Shown here piece by piece: positions 30,462 through 40,920 of a stretch of 40,920 nucleotides of DNA (positions are counted from its first letter, which is position 1; each line of letters begins with the position of its first letter). The position numbers and the translations under genes were made by a program. The notes below the pieces were generated by a model. That model saw nothing but the letters and a program-made list of their open reading frames with translations. It had not been told where the DNA came from and did not search any database. This stretch comes from Priapulus caudatus (taxonomy: Eukaryota > Priapulida > Priapulimorpha > Priapulimorphida > Priapulidae): contig NW_014577063.1 of NCBI RefSeq assembly GCF_000485595.1, positions 734,383 through 775,302 on the forward strand, read 5' to 3'.

Positions 30462-30508
30462 ATCAAGAGCCCATTAACCATTATTAGAGGGGTTAATGGG
30501 CTCTTGAT
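30462..30508. repeat. Perfect 18-base hairpin flanked by 15-base direct repeats
   Basis: ATCAAGAGCCCATTAACC and GGTTAATGGGCTCTTGAT are perfect inverted copies around an 11-base loop. ATCATGGATTTCATA occurs on both sides (30423-30437 and 30518-30532), but 10-24 bases away from the arms. Confidence 0.8.
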
Positions 30509-30829
30509 AACATATAAATCATGGATTTCATAACGTGATAATGCCGATCACGTGTAATTGAATAGATAGAAGGGAAGGCAATAAATTATCTAATGACGAA
30601 AACGTGGAAAAGCCATTAGCTTGAGCTATAAAATTACCACGGAAAAAAACTTAATAAACGCTGCATCAGCATTCTTACTTGACCAGTTCTGATCTGATAA
30701 AATATCGTTTCCAGTGTTGCATGTGACTGCAGGATGACTAGTCTCCCCACCCCTTATCAATGAATCATCTTCATTTCTATATATCATCTATCTCAGCCAA
30801 TGCCTCACCTGCAGCTTCACCCCAACGCA

Positions 30830-30853
30830 AACACACAGACACACGCACGCACA

Positions 30854-30897
<44 letters not shown>

Positions 30898-30920
30898 CGC
30901 ACGCACGCACNNNNNNNNNN

Positions 30921-30950
<30 letters not shown>
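30830..30950. repeat. CACG/CA tract with assembly gap
   Basis: (CACG)n then a run of N then (CA)n. True length is unknown because of the gap. Confidence 0.95.
30911..30920. other. Assembly gap, 10 N
   Basis: Ten N between CACG and CA repeats. The round number suggests an arbitrary gap size at an unresolved microsatellite. Confidence 0.99.
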
Positions 30951-30954
<4 letters not shown>

Positions 30955-31082
30955 GTAGGAAGAAATGATTCTGCATAGTATGAGGCGACGCCAAATCGGT
31001 CGCATCATGCACTTATATATACGGTGTTAGGTTGTTATAGACGGCAGTATAAACCTGCAATCATATACCGCGGCCTTAAAAG

Positions 31083-31704
31083 CAGTCTGCACGAAAAACT
31101 CCCACTCTCACTGGCCCAGCGGGCCTGTGAAATGTATAATTTACTGGCCCACACTAGGTTTTACAGGCCCGAATCAATGATCATCATATTATGAAAAGAG
31201 AAACAGAACTCTGGTGTATTCTTAGAGATTTATTCTTTCATGAAATTGAACAAAAAATTATCCACTTCCCTCTCCCCATCTCATTGTCACTGCCATCGTA
31301 CTCATCATCATCACGCTCATTCATAATCAGAAAGCTCATTTCGACTTCGAACAGTAACTTAGCCAACACGTTCAAGGCCACGTTGAAAACCAGAACCGGA
31401 AACCGGAAGTTGTTCCGACCTCTAGCGGTGACAAACACGCATGGTGTTGACTAATTACTTCTCCTACTTAAGATCGGGAATATGATGCCCTATCGGTAAA
31501 TATCGGTAAATTTTCATACAAAATATCGGGAATTTCGATAAATTCTCAGACTGATCATCACATAAAGAAGCTGAAATATCATTAATAGACCTTACTCCAT
31601 TTTTTTCCACTGGCCCATCGGGCTTGTTCATTTACCAGTTTCATTGGCCCCACGGAAAATTTACTGGCCTCGGATACCGGGCCAGTGGTTAATTTCGCAG
31701 ACTG
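31083..31704. mobile_element. CAGTCTGC-ended DNA element, hAT-like, non-autonomous
   Basis: It begins CAGTCTGC and ends GCAGACTG, and TAAAAG lies directly outside both ends (31077-31082 and 31705-31710). Both subterminal parts carry ACTGGCCC words in inverted arrangement (CACTGGCCCAGCGGG left, GGGCCAGTGG right) and internal TTTACTGGCC. Length 622 bp; no transposase is recognised. A CAG end suggests hAT, but only 6 bases of duplication are seen. Confidence 0.65.
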
Positions 31705-31710
31705 TAAAAG

Positions 31711-32775
31711 ACGAGGAAATTGCGTAAACATTTTGCAAAACGAAATAGGAAAGTCGCCACCAGGGCCACACGCTGCCCTGCGGAATTCCCCGTCGTTGTT
31801 CGTTTCAGCGGATTGCTTCACTCTTCCATTTGACAATATTAGCGATAGATCGCGCCGTAAAAGGCAATCGCACACCCATTTACTATACTGCGAATAATTT
31901 TGAAATAACATTTACGTTTTAAAACATCGCTCGGAGCAAATCAAGCTCGCGCTACCATTTCGCCAGCCTTGCAACTCCCAAGGCCAATTATTTGATTCGG
32001 CGCGACTCGGGAAAACGGAAATCTGTTTTAGGTTTTGTAAACCCCTAAAGTGCCTTGTGGCGTGCGCGTGTGTATATATATATGCACCGTCGCGTGCTAG
32101 GCGGACTAGAATTAAATTCGGAACCGAAGTGAGACACGCGAAAGCTGCCGCCTAATTTATAGCAGCATTCTACAATTAACAACGCATTAACTACAGACCG
32201 TGGCTTTCTGTGTAAGCGCCCACCTGCTCGCCGGTTCTGTGAAAATCGCTCGCATAGCAGCGGCTCAGACTCTGAGCCAATATTTGGCTTTATGATGATG
32301 TGTGACAGGCGGCGTATGTGGGCGCCATTTTCATAATTACAGTCGGTGTTCGACGATGGTTTGCCTTGTAGATTGCACTGGCCTGCTTGCTGTCACGATA
32401 TCACCACACTTCTCTGCTCTTACTATCCCGCCATTCTCTCCCCATCAGTTCCCCCATTGTCTCCCTATTCACTCTATCGCCTCCCTTCTTCTTCTCCCCT
32501 TATTCGCCCACAATTCGCTCTTTGTTCTCCCCATCATTCTTCCATAATTCTCTCGCATGTTCACCTCTTTTTCTGCGTTCTGCTAATTAGGGCGTCTGAT
32601 ACCCTTGACGTAAAACTAACGCTCCTGCGTGAGAGACTAGAATGTGGCCCGGTGTCTCCCCCCCTCCCTCCATCAAGGGATCCGGCTGTATTGAGTGTTC
32701 TTAACAAGAATCTGTCGTTGGTTGAGGGCTTGTAGATTCATGGTGACGAATGGCAGATTCAGGCACTTGGTCAGT
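31711..32775. other. Non-coding stretch, no gene supported
   Basis: A pyrimidine-rich segment (about 32395-32580) gives Ser/Pro/Leu frames with no domain. Nothing else is recognised. Confidence 0.4.
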
Positions 32776-33150
32776 AATTAGTATAGTGCAAGTACAGCAT
32801 TTCTGTTAATTAACACATAGTGTCTATTAATGTGATTGCATATTAGAAAATCGTACGTGTTTACATGATTGTGTGTAAAACATGGCTCATGTTACTGTTA
32901 TATATTAGATAATTGTACATATTCATATTATTATGTACCATGACGTTACATCATAACGTATGTACATATCCTTATCGTATCGTTGTGTAATAAACCACGA
33001 TGCGACATGCGCGTGCTGTTATATATCAGAGAATTGTACATATTCATATTATTATCATGATACATATTATGTATCATAACGTTACCACATAACGTATACA
33101 TATCGTATCGTTATGTAATAAACCATGATGCTACTTGCGAGTACTGTTTT
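32776..33150. repeat. Degenerate tandem repeat, unit about 121-128 bp
   Basis: GTTATATATTAGATAATTGTACATATTCATATTATTATG-type blocks begin at 32897 and 33018, with further partial copies at about 32780 and 33146. Each unit holds CGTATCGTT.TGTAATAAACCA.GATGC. Confidence 0.8.
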
Positions 33151-35389
33151 ATATGAGAGAGAGCAAGCCACGTATTCGTGTCAATCGCCCATTAGAGCGT
33201 GCATCACGTGTTATTGTATCCTGGGCGCGTTACATGCATTCATGTTATTGTCTAGTGGAGCGTTGCACGTATTCCCGGCCGCAATTTAGTTGCTACATGC
33301 TCCGCTGGACCCTGCTGTCGTCCTGCCAGCCTCTCAGCTCGACTCGAGTCGCAGTAAATGGCCCAAAGTAAAGGAGCTCGGGAAATACGGAGCTGATTGT
33401 AACACACAACGGTCGTAATTGGTTCGCCAACCGTTGACATCACAGCATTTTCCGAACTGTTAATCACGAGTATTCATGCGAGTGACGACTACACTGGCCG
33501 TCAGCGCGGAGATTTACCGCGCATGCGCACGAGCACTGCACACGTCGTGAGTGCGGATATCGCCATATATAGAAAGATGCTGCATGCGGACATGCGTTGT
33601 TTTCTATCGTCCGAGTATTCACTTTTGGTACTATGCAGGACTTTATAAGCCTTATGCGGCCTATACAAGTTTGTAAGACTGTTAAATTTGGGAAAGTGTA
33701 GGCCTACATAGCTGAGCGATTCCTGTAGCCTGAGCATTCTCAACTTGTTCGTGTGTTTAGTGTGTACGGCCTTGTGTGTCTCGTAGCTATCGCAGGCGCG
33801 CTGTCGATTCTCGTTCATATGTCACGACCCGTCTAGTCTTCATTTATCATCTACGACATGGACCGTTTCAGCTCTCCTCGTGCTCTATGAATGTTTTCCT
33901 GTCTGGTTTAGTCTCCTCCCTGGCACATCCTCTTCTTCTACGCTGCTTCAGCTTCCTATTTGTTTGTTTTTGGTCGTGGGTTACGTTACTAGTTAAATCC
34001 GTTGACTGCAGTCTAAGTAGCTCTGTTCTGCTTCAGCATTCACCTTGATGTCCCAGCACGATCCGCGCTGTCCTATAGCCTTTTACGCAGTCTGAGCCTC
34101 CTTTCTCTGGCTTGGATTTTTTTGCAGTCAGCCTTCCTTCCTGGCGTTTTAGCGTCATCTTTGTTGTCAATGCTACATCCATCTATCAAAGCAGCGTCTA
34201 CTATATCTAAACCTTTGTGCTGACTCACTGTTCTCTTAAATATTCTAGCTTCGTACATACTGGCTGCCTCGCTACTTCCATGTGTGCTTTGCTCTAATTA
34301 AGGATTGTTATGCCATGTTATATTAGCGACAGCTGTACCGCGTTAGCGTTTAATTTTTAATGAATATCATGTAAATTTTATTAGGCTAGTGTGATTGGAT
34401 GTCTGAGAGAGGCATTAATATTTAATTTTACCCGGACCACTAGTCGCCATATTTGTTAGGAGTTGTATTACTTAGATTCGCTCGCAATTTGCGGCGATTT
34501 CTTCGTGTTGTCCGTAGCCAAATAACCTTATTGTAGCAGCTGAAATTTTCGATCAGGATTTTTGAATCAGCATACAAACCAATTAATGTTGTAGTAAATT
34601 ATGCATGTGAAACAATTATACGTCCACGCATCGTCAAGCGAATGTTTTGGGTACGTACCAGAGGAGGATGATGAAAAGGAAATGGCTTAAAACATGCGCA
34701 GAAACAGTCAGAGCGCCTTTATAAAACGTTTGGAGCAAAGTTTTCTTTATATTCGCTCGAATAGCCAGGATAGATAAGGTTGCAGAATTTTTGTATTTTT
34801 CTTTTATGATTCATATTTCATTAATATTCCGATGAATAAATCATGGACGAATAAGAAAGCCAAAAAACGCATGATTTAACAACATATTAGCTTTTTATGG
34901 AAATTAAAATACGCATACGTTATAAGGTTAACGAAATGTAAATACGGCGTCATACGATATTAGTTAGTGTAATACTAAAATAATGAAAGCTTTAATTAGA
35001 CAACGACATAAAACACTGGGTTGCTCATCTGTATGCGGACGTGAGGAGCAAAGGGTAAAACCAGTGCATTTTATCCACAAATAGCTGAAAAACATCTGAA
35101 TAGGATGATATAGAAACATCTAGATTATGCATGAGCATCTTAAAGATGTTTTGTTTTTGTAAAAGTAAACATGGGATCATACTAGATTAATTACTTAATA
35201 TAAATTAAGCCCATAATGAAATATGTAACTTTTTTCTTACCACCATATAACTTTTTTGATTGCTACCATATAATACATTAATATTTTACATATTTATAAT
35301 TTCTTATAATAATTAATTAGTCGCTTGAATGCTTTAATCCCCCCCCCCAATATTTTTCCATTCATCTGCCAGCATTCGCAGACGTTCCT
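33151..35389. other. Non-coding stretch, no gene supported
   Basis: Mostly AT-rich from 34300 on, with no simple-repeat array. Short frames around 33501-34258 lack domains and splice context. Confidence 0.4.
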
Positions 35390-35420
35390 GTTTTAATCTG
35401 ACGCAAGACCAGATTAAAAC
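35390..35420. repeat. Hairpin with 11-base arms
   Basis: GTTTTAATCTG and CAGATTAAAAC pair around a 9-base loop. TCCTGTT occurs on both sides (35386-35392 and 35426-35432), overlapping the left arm. It may be a decayed mini-insertion. Confidence 0.55.
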
Positions 35421-35505
35421 AAAACTCCTGTTACACCATAAAACATTTCATATAAGGACAGTGAGAAGTTGAGAAAAGTACCTATAGCCAGTTTACACCG
35501 ATGAT

Positions 35506-35533
35506 ATATATATCTATATCTATATCTATATAC

Positions 35534-35617
<84 letters not shown>

Positions 35618-35625
35618 TGCGTGTG

Positions 35626-35657
<32 letters not shown>

Positions 35658-35690
35658 TGTGTGCGTATGTGTGTGTGCGTGTGTGTGAAA
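35506..35690. repeat. (TATC)n then TG/TGCG simple repeats
   Basis: Short TATATC run, pure TG from about 35535 to 35571, then (TGCG)n with interruptions. Several artefact frames overlap it. Confidence 0.96.
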
Positions 35691-37270
35691 TCATCACCTT
35701 TGTGCATTGTCGCAACGTGATATTTGCTCTGAACGTAATTATTTTCCGCCAACGATGGTAGACAATAATTGTATAGCAGATGTTGACGCATGCGCTGTTT
35801 CCGGCGCTGGTTATGAGAACCATTTCTGTGTAAAATTGATGGTTGGAGCGGATACTTCCACGTTACGACGATGCGTTCAGTATTCATTACATGTCAGGTC
35901 ATGTCGCTTGACCATCGACCGTATCGGAAAAAAACACCATCGTGGTTTCTGTTAGTTGACACGAGACATTTTAATATACGCGTTCCCTTTGTTGGGCAGG
36001 CAACCGCATTTATTTGCGTATATTTGCTGTTCTGGTATTGTGTGTTTTTTCTTTTGTGTGCGCTTTGTTGTGTACCACTTTTTTCTATCCGTAATTGTGG
36101 ACCAATGCATGTGCTTGCAGAATTAGCTAAAACTTGTATCATTTGATCATTTATTACGTATACTATAGTTTTATCATAGAATGAACATTGCAATTTTGAA
36201 CCTGAACTAAATGATGTTTTTAATGTGACTTTACATACGCAACCATGCAGCCTCCTCGGGATCGATGCAGCGTGTGAGGGAGACCCTACCGCGGAACTAC
36301 AAGCAGCGCTATCTGCAAAAACAAACAACAAAGTCTAATATCATAACACCAGAGTTTGTTTAACGTGGGCTCTGTCCCGTAGTTGATGCAAGCTGAAAAA
36401 ACTATCCACGCCCGAGCGTCTTTTACGTTGGATTAATGCTGTAGCGGTGCGCATGCATGTATGCTTAAGATCTAAGTCGATAAGGTTGGGGGCTTATTTG
36501 TATAAGTTAGCGCATAACTGGTGGTCTTGCTATTATCTTGTATCGCTAGCGCGCATGTGTCTGTGTATACCGCTTTTCTCTCTCGCATGTATAGGCGGCA
36601 TGCATGCATGCTACAGGAAGTCGGGATATCGAGTTAGCGGCACCCAGCGATAGATAGCATCAGCTCTTCACTCATCCACGCTACAGGGAAGCTCTGTCGG
36701 CGCTCAGCTTCCAATGAGCGCCCACGTAGTAGCGTAACTGCGCCCCTATACTCGCTTTACCGCTTTAAGATTTAACCGCTGCCAATCAATATTGCGCTGA
36801 GACGTCACGAGAGAGAAGTACTTATTATCTTGCGGAGTAACTTCGTAAGTGTATTACGTTCATGATGCATATATGCGTGTCTACCACTGCGCTCTCTCAT
36901 GATTGCCATGTTAGATATAGAACCGCTACAGCAGTATCCTAAATGTGTCACAACAGGAGCCCACAGTCTCCATTTGGAGTTATTAGCAGTGCCCTGCTTT
37001 CTGGTACCGTAATGACTTGTACTTGATGTCCATTCGCGTTTAATATTGCTGTTGAACAGTGGGGTGGCTGCACCTGCGCGGGAAATACACGCGCGTCATG
37101 CTGGTGTATACAGCTCGGGCGTTATTAGCTTTCTATTCAGTGTAGAATATCGTTGCCAACGCCCTCTAGTTTGCTCTACCTTGCCACAGCCTACACGTCA
37201 TTCGACGCTGTGCACTCACCCTCACTTTCTTCTATTCCGCACTCCTTTCATCGCCAAGGGTAGCTAAAAA
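35691..37270. other. Non-coding stretch, no gene supported
   Basis: Open frames of 80-145 codons here overlap each other on both strands and show no domain, signal sequence or convincing splice sites. Confidence 0.4.
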
Positions 37271-37487
37271 GGTCGTGTTTAATTACCCAGCACAATGTAT
37301 GCAAGACGTATTTTGAATACGCAGGCAGAGAGATACGGGTACGTGCTTGCGTTGGTGCATGTAATTACGGGTACCTAGGTCGTGATTAATTATTCCACCA
37401 GCACGATGTATGCAAGACGTATTTTGTATGTGCACGTGGAGAGATACAGGTACGTGCTTAGTCTGGTGTAATTACACGTACCTAGGT
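37271..37487. repeat. Tandem duplication, about 111 bp, two copies
   Basis: The word ATGTATGCAAGACGTATTTTG appears in both copies, with the CAGCAC word just before it 111 bases apart (37288 and 37399). GAGAGATAC.GGTACGTGCTT and GTACCTAGGTCG also repeat. Copies differ at many positions, so the event is not recent. Confidence 0.85.
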
Positions 37488-37777
37488 CGGGCAGCTCATC
37501 GGCTGACAGCCTCGCTTTCACGTAATAAATCGCTTGCCCGTCCGCTACACTGTTTCCATTGTTAGTCGGCGTTGTTCATGGTCAGTGCTGCTCACTTAAT
37601 TAGACCAAGTCACTCATGGGTTTTCCTAATTGGTATACAGCCCTGGGGTACCCCTCGTTCATTATGTCGCGTGCAATATACAATCGTTCTTCCTCTCCGT
37701 CAAACATCCCTGCTGGAAGAAAGCTATGAATACTATTATGCGCGTGGGCCGCGTGTTAAGAGTTACGAATCGCTACG

Positions 37778-37979
37778 TGCTTCGCCGCTAAAGTAGTGTT
37801 AGTTATTTTACTCAAGGAAAATGACGCATGAGTAATTTTACTCACGTGTGCGGCGGATTTTCGTTGAGTAATTTGACTCATATGCGTCATTTTACTCACG
37901 TGTGCGGCGGATTTTCGTTGAGTAATTTGACTCATGCGTCATTTAATTTGAGTAAAATAACTCACGTGTGCGCCGAGCA
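37778..37979. mobile_element. Second copy of the 52-bp-unit MITE, two units, decayed left end
   Basis: It shares AGTTATTTTACTCAAG, CACGTGTGCGGCGGATTTTC and TTGACTCATGCGTCATTT with the element at 10252-10549. It has two internal units instead of four. The right end ACGTGTGCGCCGAGCA is recognisable, while the left (TGCTTCGCCGC) is degraded. No TAA duplication remains. Confidence 0.8.
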
Positions 37980-38707
37980 CATGTACATGTACTTGAAATT
38001 TAAATATAAAGAGCGTCTGATTATCCCGTGTCATCATGTCCAATGAAAGACGTAATTTTCCGAAACGACCGGCAAAACGACCAACTTGTTTATGCAAAGC
38101 GGTAGTTATAAGTAGCAATAAATCGATGCACCGTACCAATCATTAGCGGAGCGAGTCTCATTTTAAGTAATTGCAAACAGTAAAAATAACTCAGTGAAAG
38201 TTACTCGGGTCGCGTATCTGAAATCGACCCTATTTTTTATCAAAATTTACCGAGAGGGTTCACCAAATGCTATACGGTATTTTTCCCGTTTTACAATAAT
38301 ACATCGTGACTGTCGTCAAAGGAATTGGTTTGCAATTAATGCAGTAGAGGGCTTGCATTGGGAAATATAATGTTTTGAACATACAATGATTGCATATCGT
38401 TGTATAATAAAGGGGATCTATGCACGCCAAGTGATTTGTAAGCAAGTTCGTATTACTGTCTATAAGCCATGTGAATGATAGGACATGATATGTGAATATA
38501 GACAAAGATTGTTTTGGATTTGGCCTGCGGAATTGCATTCTAAATTTGTATTCGTCTCCTCTAGTTTAGTTCAACACTACATGTAAAAGTTTAGAATAGA
38601 ACGGGAAGTGAGGCAGTCGAACGTGGCAAGCTTTCCAGTCCGAAACAGTTCGTCATAACAAGTTGCTGCCCTGCAGTGTTCCACGTCTTCCTTTGATCGG
38701 TCGCATA

Positions 38708-38710
<3 letters not shown>
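37980..38710. other. Non-coding stretch, nothing recognised
   Basis: AT-rich with no exon, repeat array or inverted repeat that I can support. Confidence 0.4.

Positions 38711-38765
<55 letters not shown>
38711..38765. repeat. (CT)n microsatellite
   Basis: Pure CT for about 55 bases. Confidence 0.97.
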
Positions 38766-38768
<3 letters not shown>

Positions 38769-39906
38769 GAGCTGCATATCAACAGCGCCATAAAACGTCA
38801 TTGTGCTAACCCTCCCTTACCTGTGAAAACCCGGAACGTCAACCGGCAAGCACGCAAGCTGAGCCGACGTGAGCGCTCCTTTGACACAGCGCTCACACTT
38901 AAAACTTACAAAAAAGGAAAAAAATCTCATTAAATTCGTTACTAATTGTGGCTTATGGACATACGCCCGCATAGAGTTGTAAACCGGCCCTTCGCTTTTC
39001 GCTCCACAATGCGTCTTTTATGTGTGATTGTGCGACTGCAATCCCCCTTTATAATAATAGTAAATTACTGCTCGCAGCTTCATTGCTTCGGAAAACATTA
39101 GTATAATATAAGCCGGTTCGCGGGCGGCTTGCGTGAATGCAGGGTGTGCCGGCGGCAGTAGAAGCATCGCCCCTCCTAAGAGAATCGGGTGTTGCGGCAC
39201 GAACGTCGTCACTCCGCCTAATTACCAGCTTAATGCCGCGTCTCATCCTTTAAATCAACTCGGGGTGGGAGGAGGAGGGGTGGGGGTGGTTCGCACCGCG
39301 GCTTTGACGCGCTGACACGATAATTCTAGTTTGCGTTGGTAATTTCAACGTGAAGTCCCCGCGTGAACTAACACGGCGTTAGCCCCCCTATAGCAGCAGC
39401 GTCCAGTATATATATATATATATACGCGCGAAAAGATGTTGACACAGCGCTTCTTGGCAGCGAGTTGACTTTAGGTCGGTCCGTACGCGTATTGTCGAGT
39501 TTGTTTATTATTGCGGCCGGCGACAATCGTTTTATCTCGTTCGGACAATGTTTTTCTTGTCGGGGAGGATCGCGACCCCGACTGCAAAAACACTGATAAG
39601 CCTTTTTTATTACGGAGTGGAGTCAATCCGATCGTCAGCACTGACTTAGTATTTGTATTTGGAATTTGGACTTTGGACAAGTATTTAGACTTTGTATATG
39701 AATTCGGAAACCTATGTGGCGGCAGGCTATGTGGCGGAGTAACCAGCGCAATGTTGCCGTACGTAGTGAGAGTTGTATATGTACACTATATGTATATGTA
39801 CACTAGCGGGATACCCGGCGTTGCCCGGGGAAATCAGTGGCGTTACTCAGTTGGTGACTGCTTGGTTGAAAGGAAAATACCCCCAAAAAATCTAACTATC
39901 TTATAA
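38766..39906. other. Non-coding stretch, nothing recognised
   Basis: Includes a (TA)n at about 39408-39424. A 131-codon plus frame (39511-39906) has no domain and runs into the pentamer array. Confidence 0.4.
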
Positions 39907-40187
39907 TCTATCTATCCATGCATCCATCCATGCATGCATCCATCCATCCCATCCCATCCCATCGCACCGCATCCATCCATCCCATCCCATCCCATCGCAC
40001 CGCATCCCATCCCATCCGATCCCATATCCCATCCCATCCCATCCCATCCCATCTCATCGCATCTCATGCCATCCCATGACATGCCATGCCATGCCATGCC
40101 ATCGCACCACATCCCATCCCATCCCATGCCATGCCATGCCATGCCATGCTATGCCATCCCATGCCATCCCATGTCATCCTATCCCAA
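39907..40187. repeat. CATCC/CATGC pentanucleotide array
   Basis: About 280 bases of CCCAT, GCCAT and CATC words. ATCGCACCGCATCCATCC blocks recur early, and the ATGCC variant dominates late. It gives Met/Gly/Trp/Asp or Pro/Ser/His artefact frames. Confidence 0.95.
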
Positions 40188-40287
40188 ACAGTAAAAAATA
40201 ATAAGAAATCAAAAGATAAAAGACATTAAATATAAAAAATAAAAAGTAAAAAGTAAAAAATTGAAAATAATACATACTAAAGAAGGA

Positions 40288-40307
40288 ACCCTAACCCTAA
40301 CCCTAAA
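40288..40307 (-). repeat. Short telomere-type repeat (CCCTAA x3)
   Basis: ACCCTAACCCTAACCCTAAA, about three units, next to the tRNA-like sequence. Confidence 0.9.
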
Positions 40308-40337
40308 GGGAAAAAAGGAAAAAAGGGGAAAATAAGT

Positions 40338-40408
40338 TCCCCAGGTGGGACTCGAACCCGGAATCCCGGTGTAGGAGACGGATGTTCTAGCGATTAGGCC
40401 ACTGCGCC
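40338..40408 (-). pseudogene. Degenerate tRNA-Arg(CCT)-like sequence (tRNA pseudogene or SINE head)
   Basis: Reading the minus strand, CAGTGGCCTAATCG resembles box A, CTCCTAC the anticodon loop (anticodon CCT), and GGGTTCGAGTCCCACCTGGGG box B and acceptor end, as in tRNA-Arg(CCT). Acceptor, D, anticodon and T stems each have mismatches (the anticodon stem one C-C, the T stem two outer pairs), so a working tRNA is unlikely. AT-rich sequence and the CCCTAA scrap lie on its 3' side, which would suit a tRNA-derived SINE. Confidence 0.6.
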
Positions 40409-40636
40409 GTTAAGGGTATACCCATGGATTCACACGTACGTGATGTTAATCTGTACGCACCGCCATCTATTGATGAATAGAATTTTTATGAATTTTCAAC
40501 TTTTTAACTTTTTTAAATATTTGTTTCAGCCAGAACCACCTCCCAGACGTGCTGATTCTGAAGATATCTTTAGTTTTCCTCTAGGCTGCGGAGTTCTCTA
40601 GTTATGCGAGAACGAACTAATTCGGCTGAACAACTT

Positions 40637-40684
40637 TATATATATAGATGTAATATATACAATATATATATATATATATATACG

Positions 40685-40741
<57 letters not shown>

Positions 40742-40850
40742 TGTATATATATATATATGTATATATATACATATATATTGTATATATATATATGTATATA
40801 TATACGTATATATACGTATATATATATATGTTGTATATATATATATACTG
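40637..40850. repeat. (TA)n array with TG/CG interruptions
   Basis: About 210 bases of TATATA broken by TATACGTATA, TATACATATA and TATTGTATA. Tyr/Ile artefact frames fall on both strands. Confidence 0.97.
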
Positions 40851-40920
40851 CTTAAAGCAGTGATAATATCGATTTGTGCTGAACACATGGACGTCGGTAA
40901 TGATGGATGAGAAAGCGGTG

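Noticed and set aside
30830-30950. Possible CRISPR-like or spaced repeat pattern
   Set aside because: It is a CACG/CA microsatellite with an N gap; there are no spacers, and eukaryotic context rules out CRISPR.
35894-36331. 145-codon minus frame
   Set aside because: Overlaps other frames of similar quality on the plus strand and has no recognisable feature.
39511-39906. 131-codon plus frame
   Set aside because: No domain; it ends at the edge of the pentamer array and looks like chance.

Overview
The window is nuclear DNA of an animal, most likely a marine invertebrate. The basis for this is GT-AG introns of 0.2-2 kb, animal gene families, TTAGGG-type repeat blocks, very abundant simple repeats, and many short non-autonomous DNA transposons. 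The species cannot be fixed from the sequence. Gene density is low, and nearly all long open frames are simple-repeat artefacts. The real genes are split into short exons that have to be assembled by splice site and phase.

Three protein genes can be supported. (1) 2045-3323 (-): a two-exon gene for a 144-residue, signal-anchored, single-pass membrane protein of the WBP1/VOPP1 type, with a Cys/Trp-rich juxtamembrane segment and two PPxY motifs. (2) 6825-12260 (-): an eight-exon, in-phase gene for a secreted RNase T2 of 303 residues with both catalytic boxes (WTVHGLWP and HEWIKHGTC) intact. (3) 14031-16538 (+): the first two exons of a secreted IGFBP-domain plus Kazal-like protein. Its 3' end is not confidently located; 21275-21399 is a weak candidate last exon.

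The mobile-element content is the most striking feature. The left third holds a hAT-like MITE in the WBP1-like intron (2629-3118) and a 415-bp almost fully palindromic foldback with an exact 8-bp target duplication, nested inside an older dispersed repeat (4579-4993). The introns of the RNase T2 gene hold a TTAA-flanked Kolobok/piggyBac-type MITE (7319-7883), a TAA-flanked element built of four 52-bp units (10252-10549), a 61-bp mini-foldback (10868-10928) and a hAT-like MITE (11638-12105). Next to that gene lies an unclassified element with perfect 43-bp inverted termini that carries seven exact TTAGGG units (12703-13207). The right half has a 66-bp hAT-like mini-element (23196-23261), other perfect hairpins, a further CAGTCTGC-ended element (31083-31704) and a second, shorter copy of the 52-bp-unit element (37778-37979).

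From 16.5 kb onward there is no gene I can support. The sequence is intergenic or long-intron DNA with GA/GATA, GT, GTGC, CA, CCCAT and TA arrays, a 900-bp C-rich tract, tandem duplications, a 10-N assembly gap at 30911-30920, and a degenerate tRNA-Arg-like sequence at the right end. The genes show no functional link to each other. I found no new multi-gene system; the interest lies in the mobile elements and in a CU-repeat tract beside a short RNase T2 exon.
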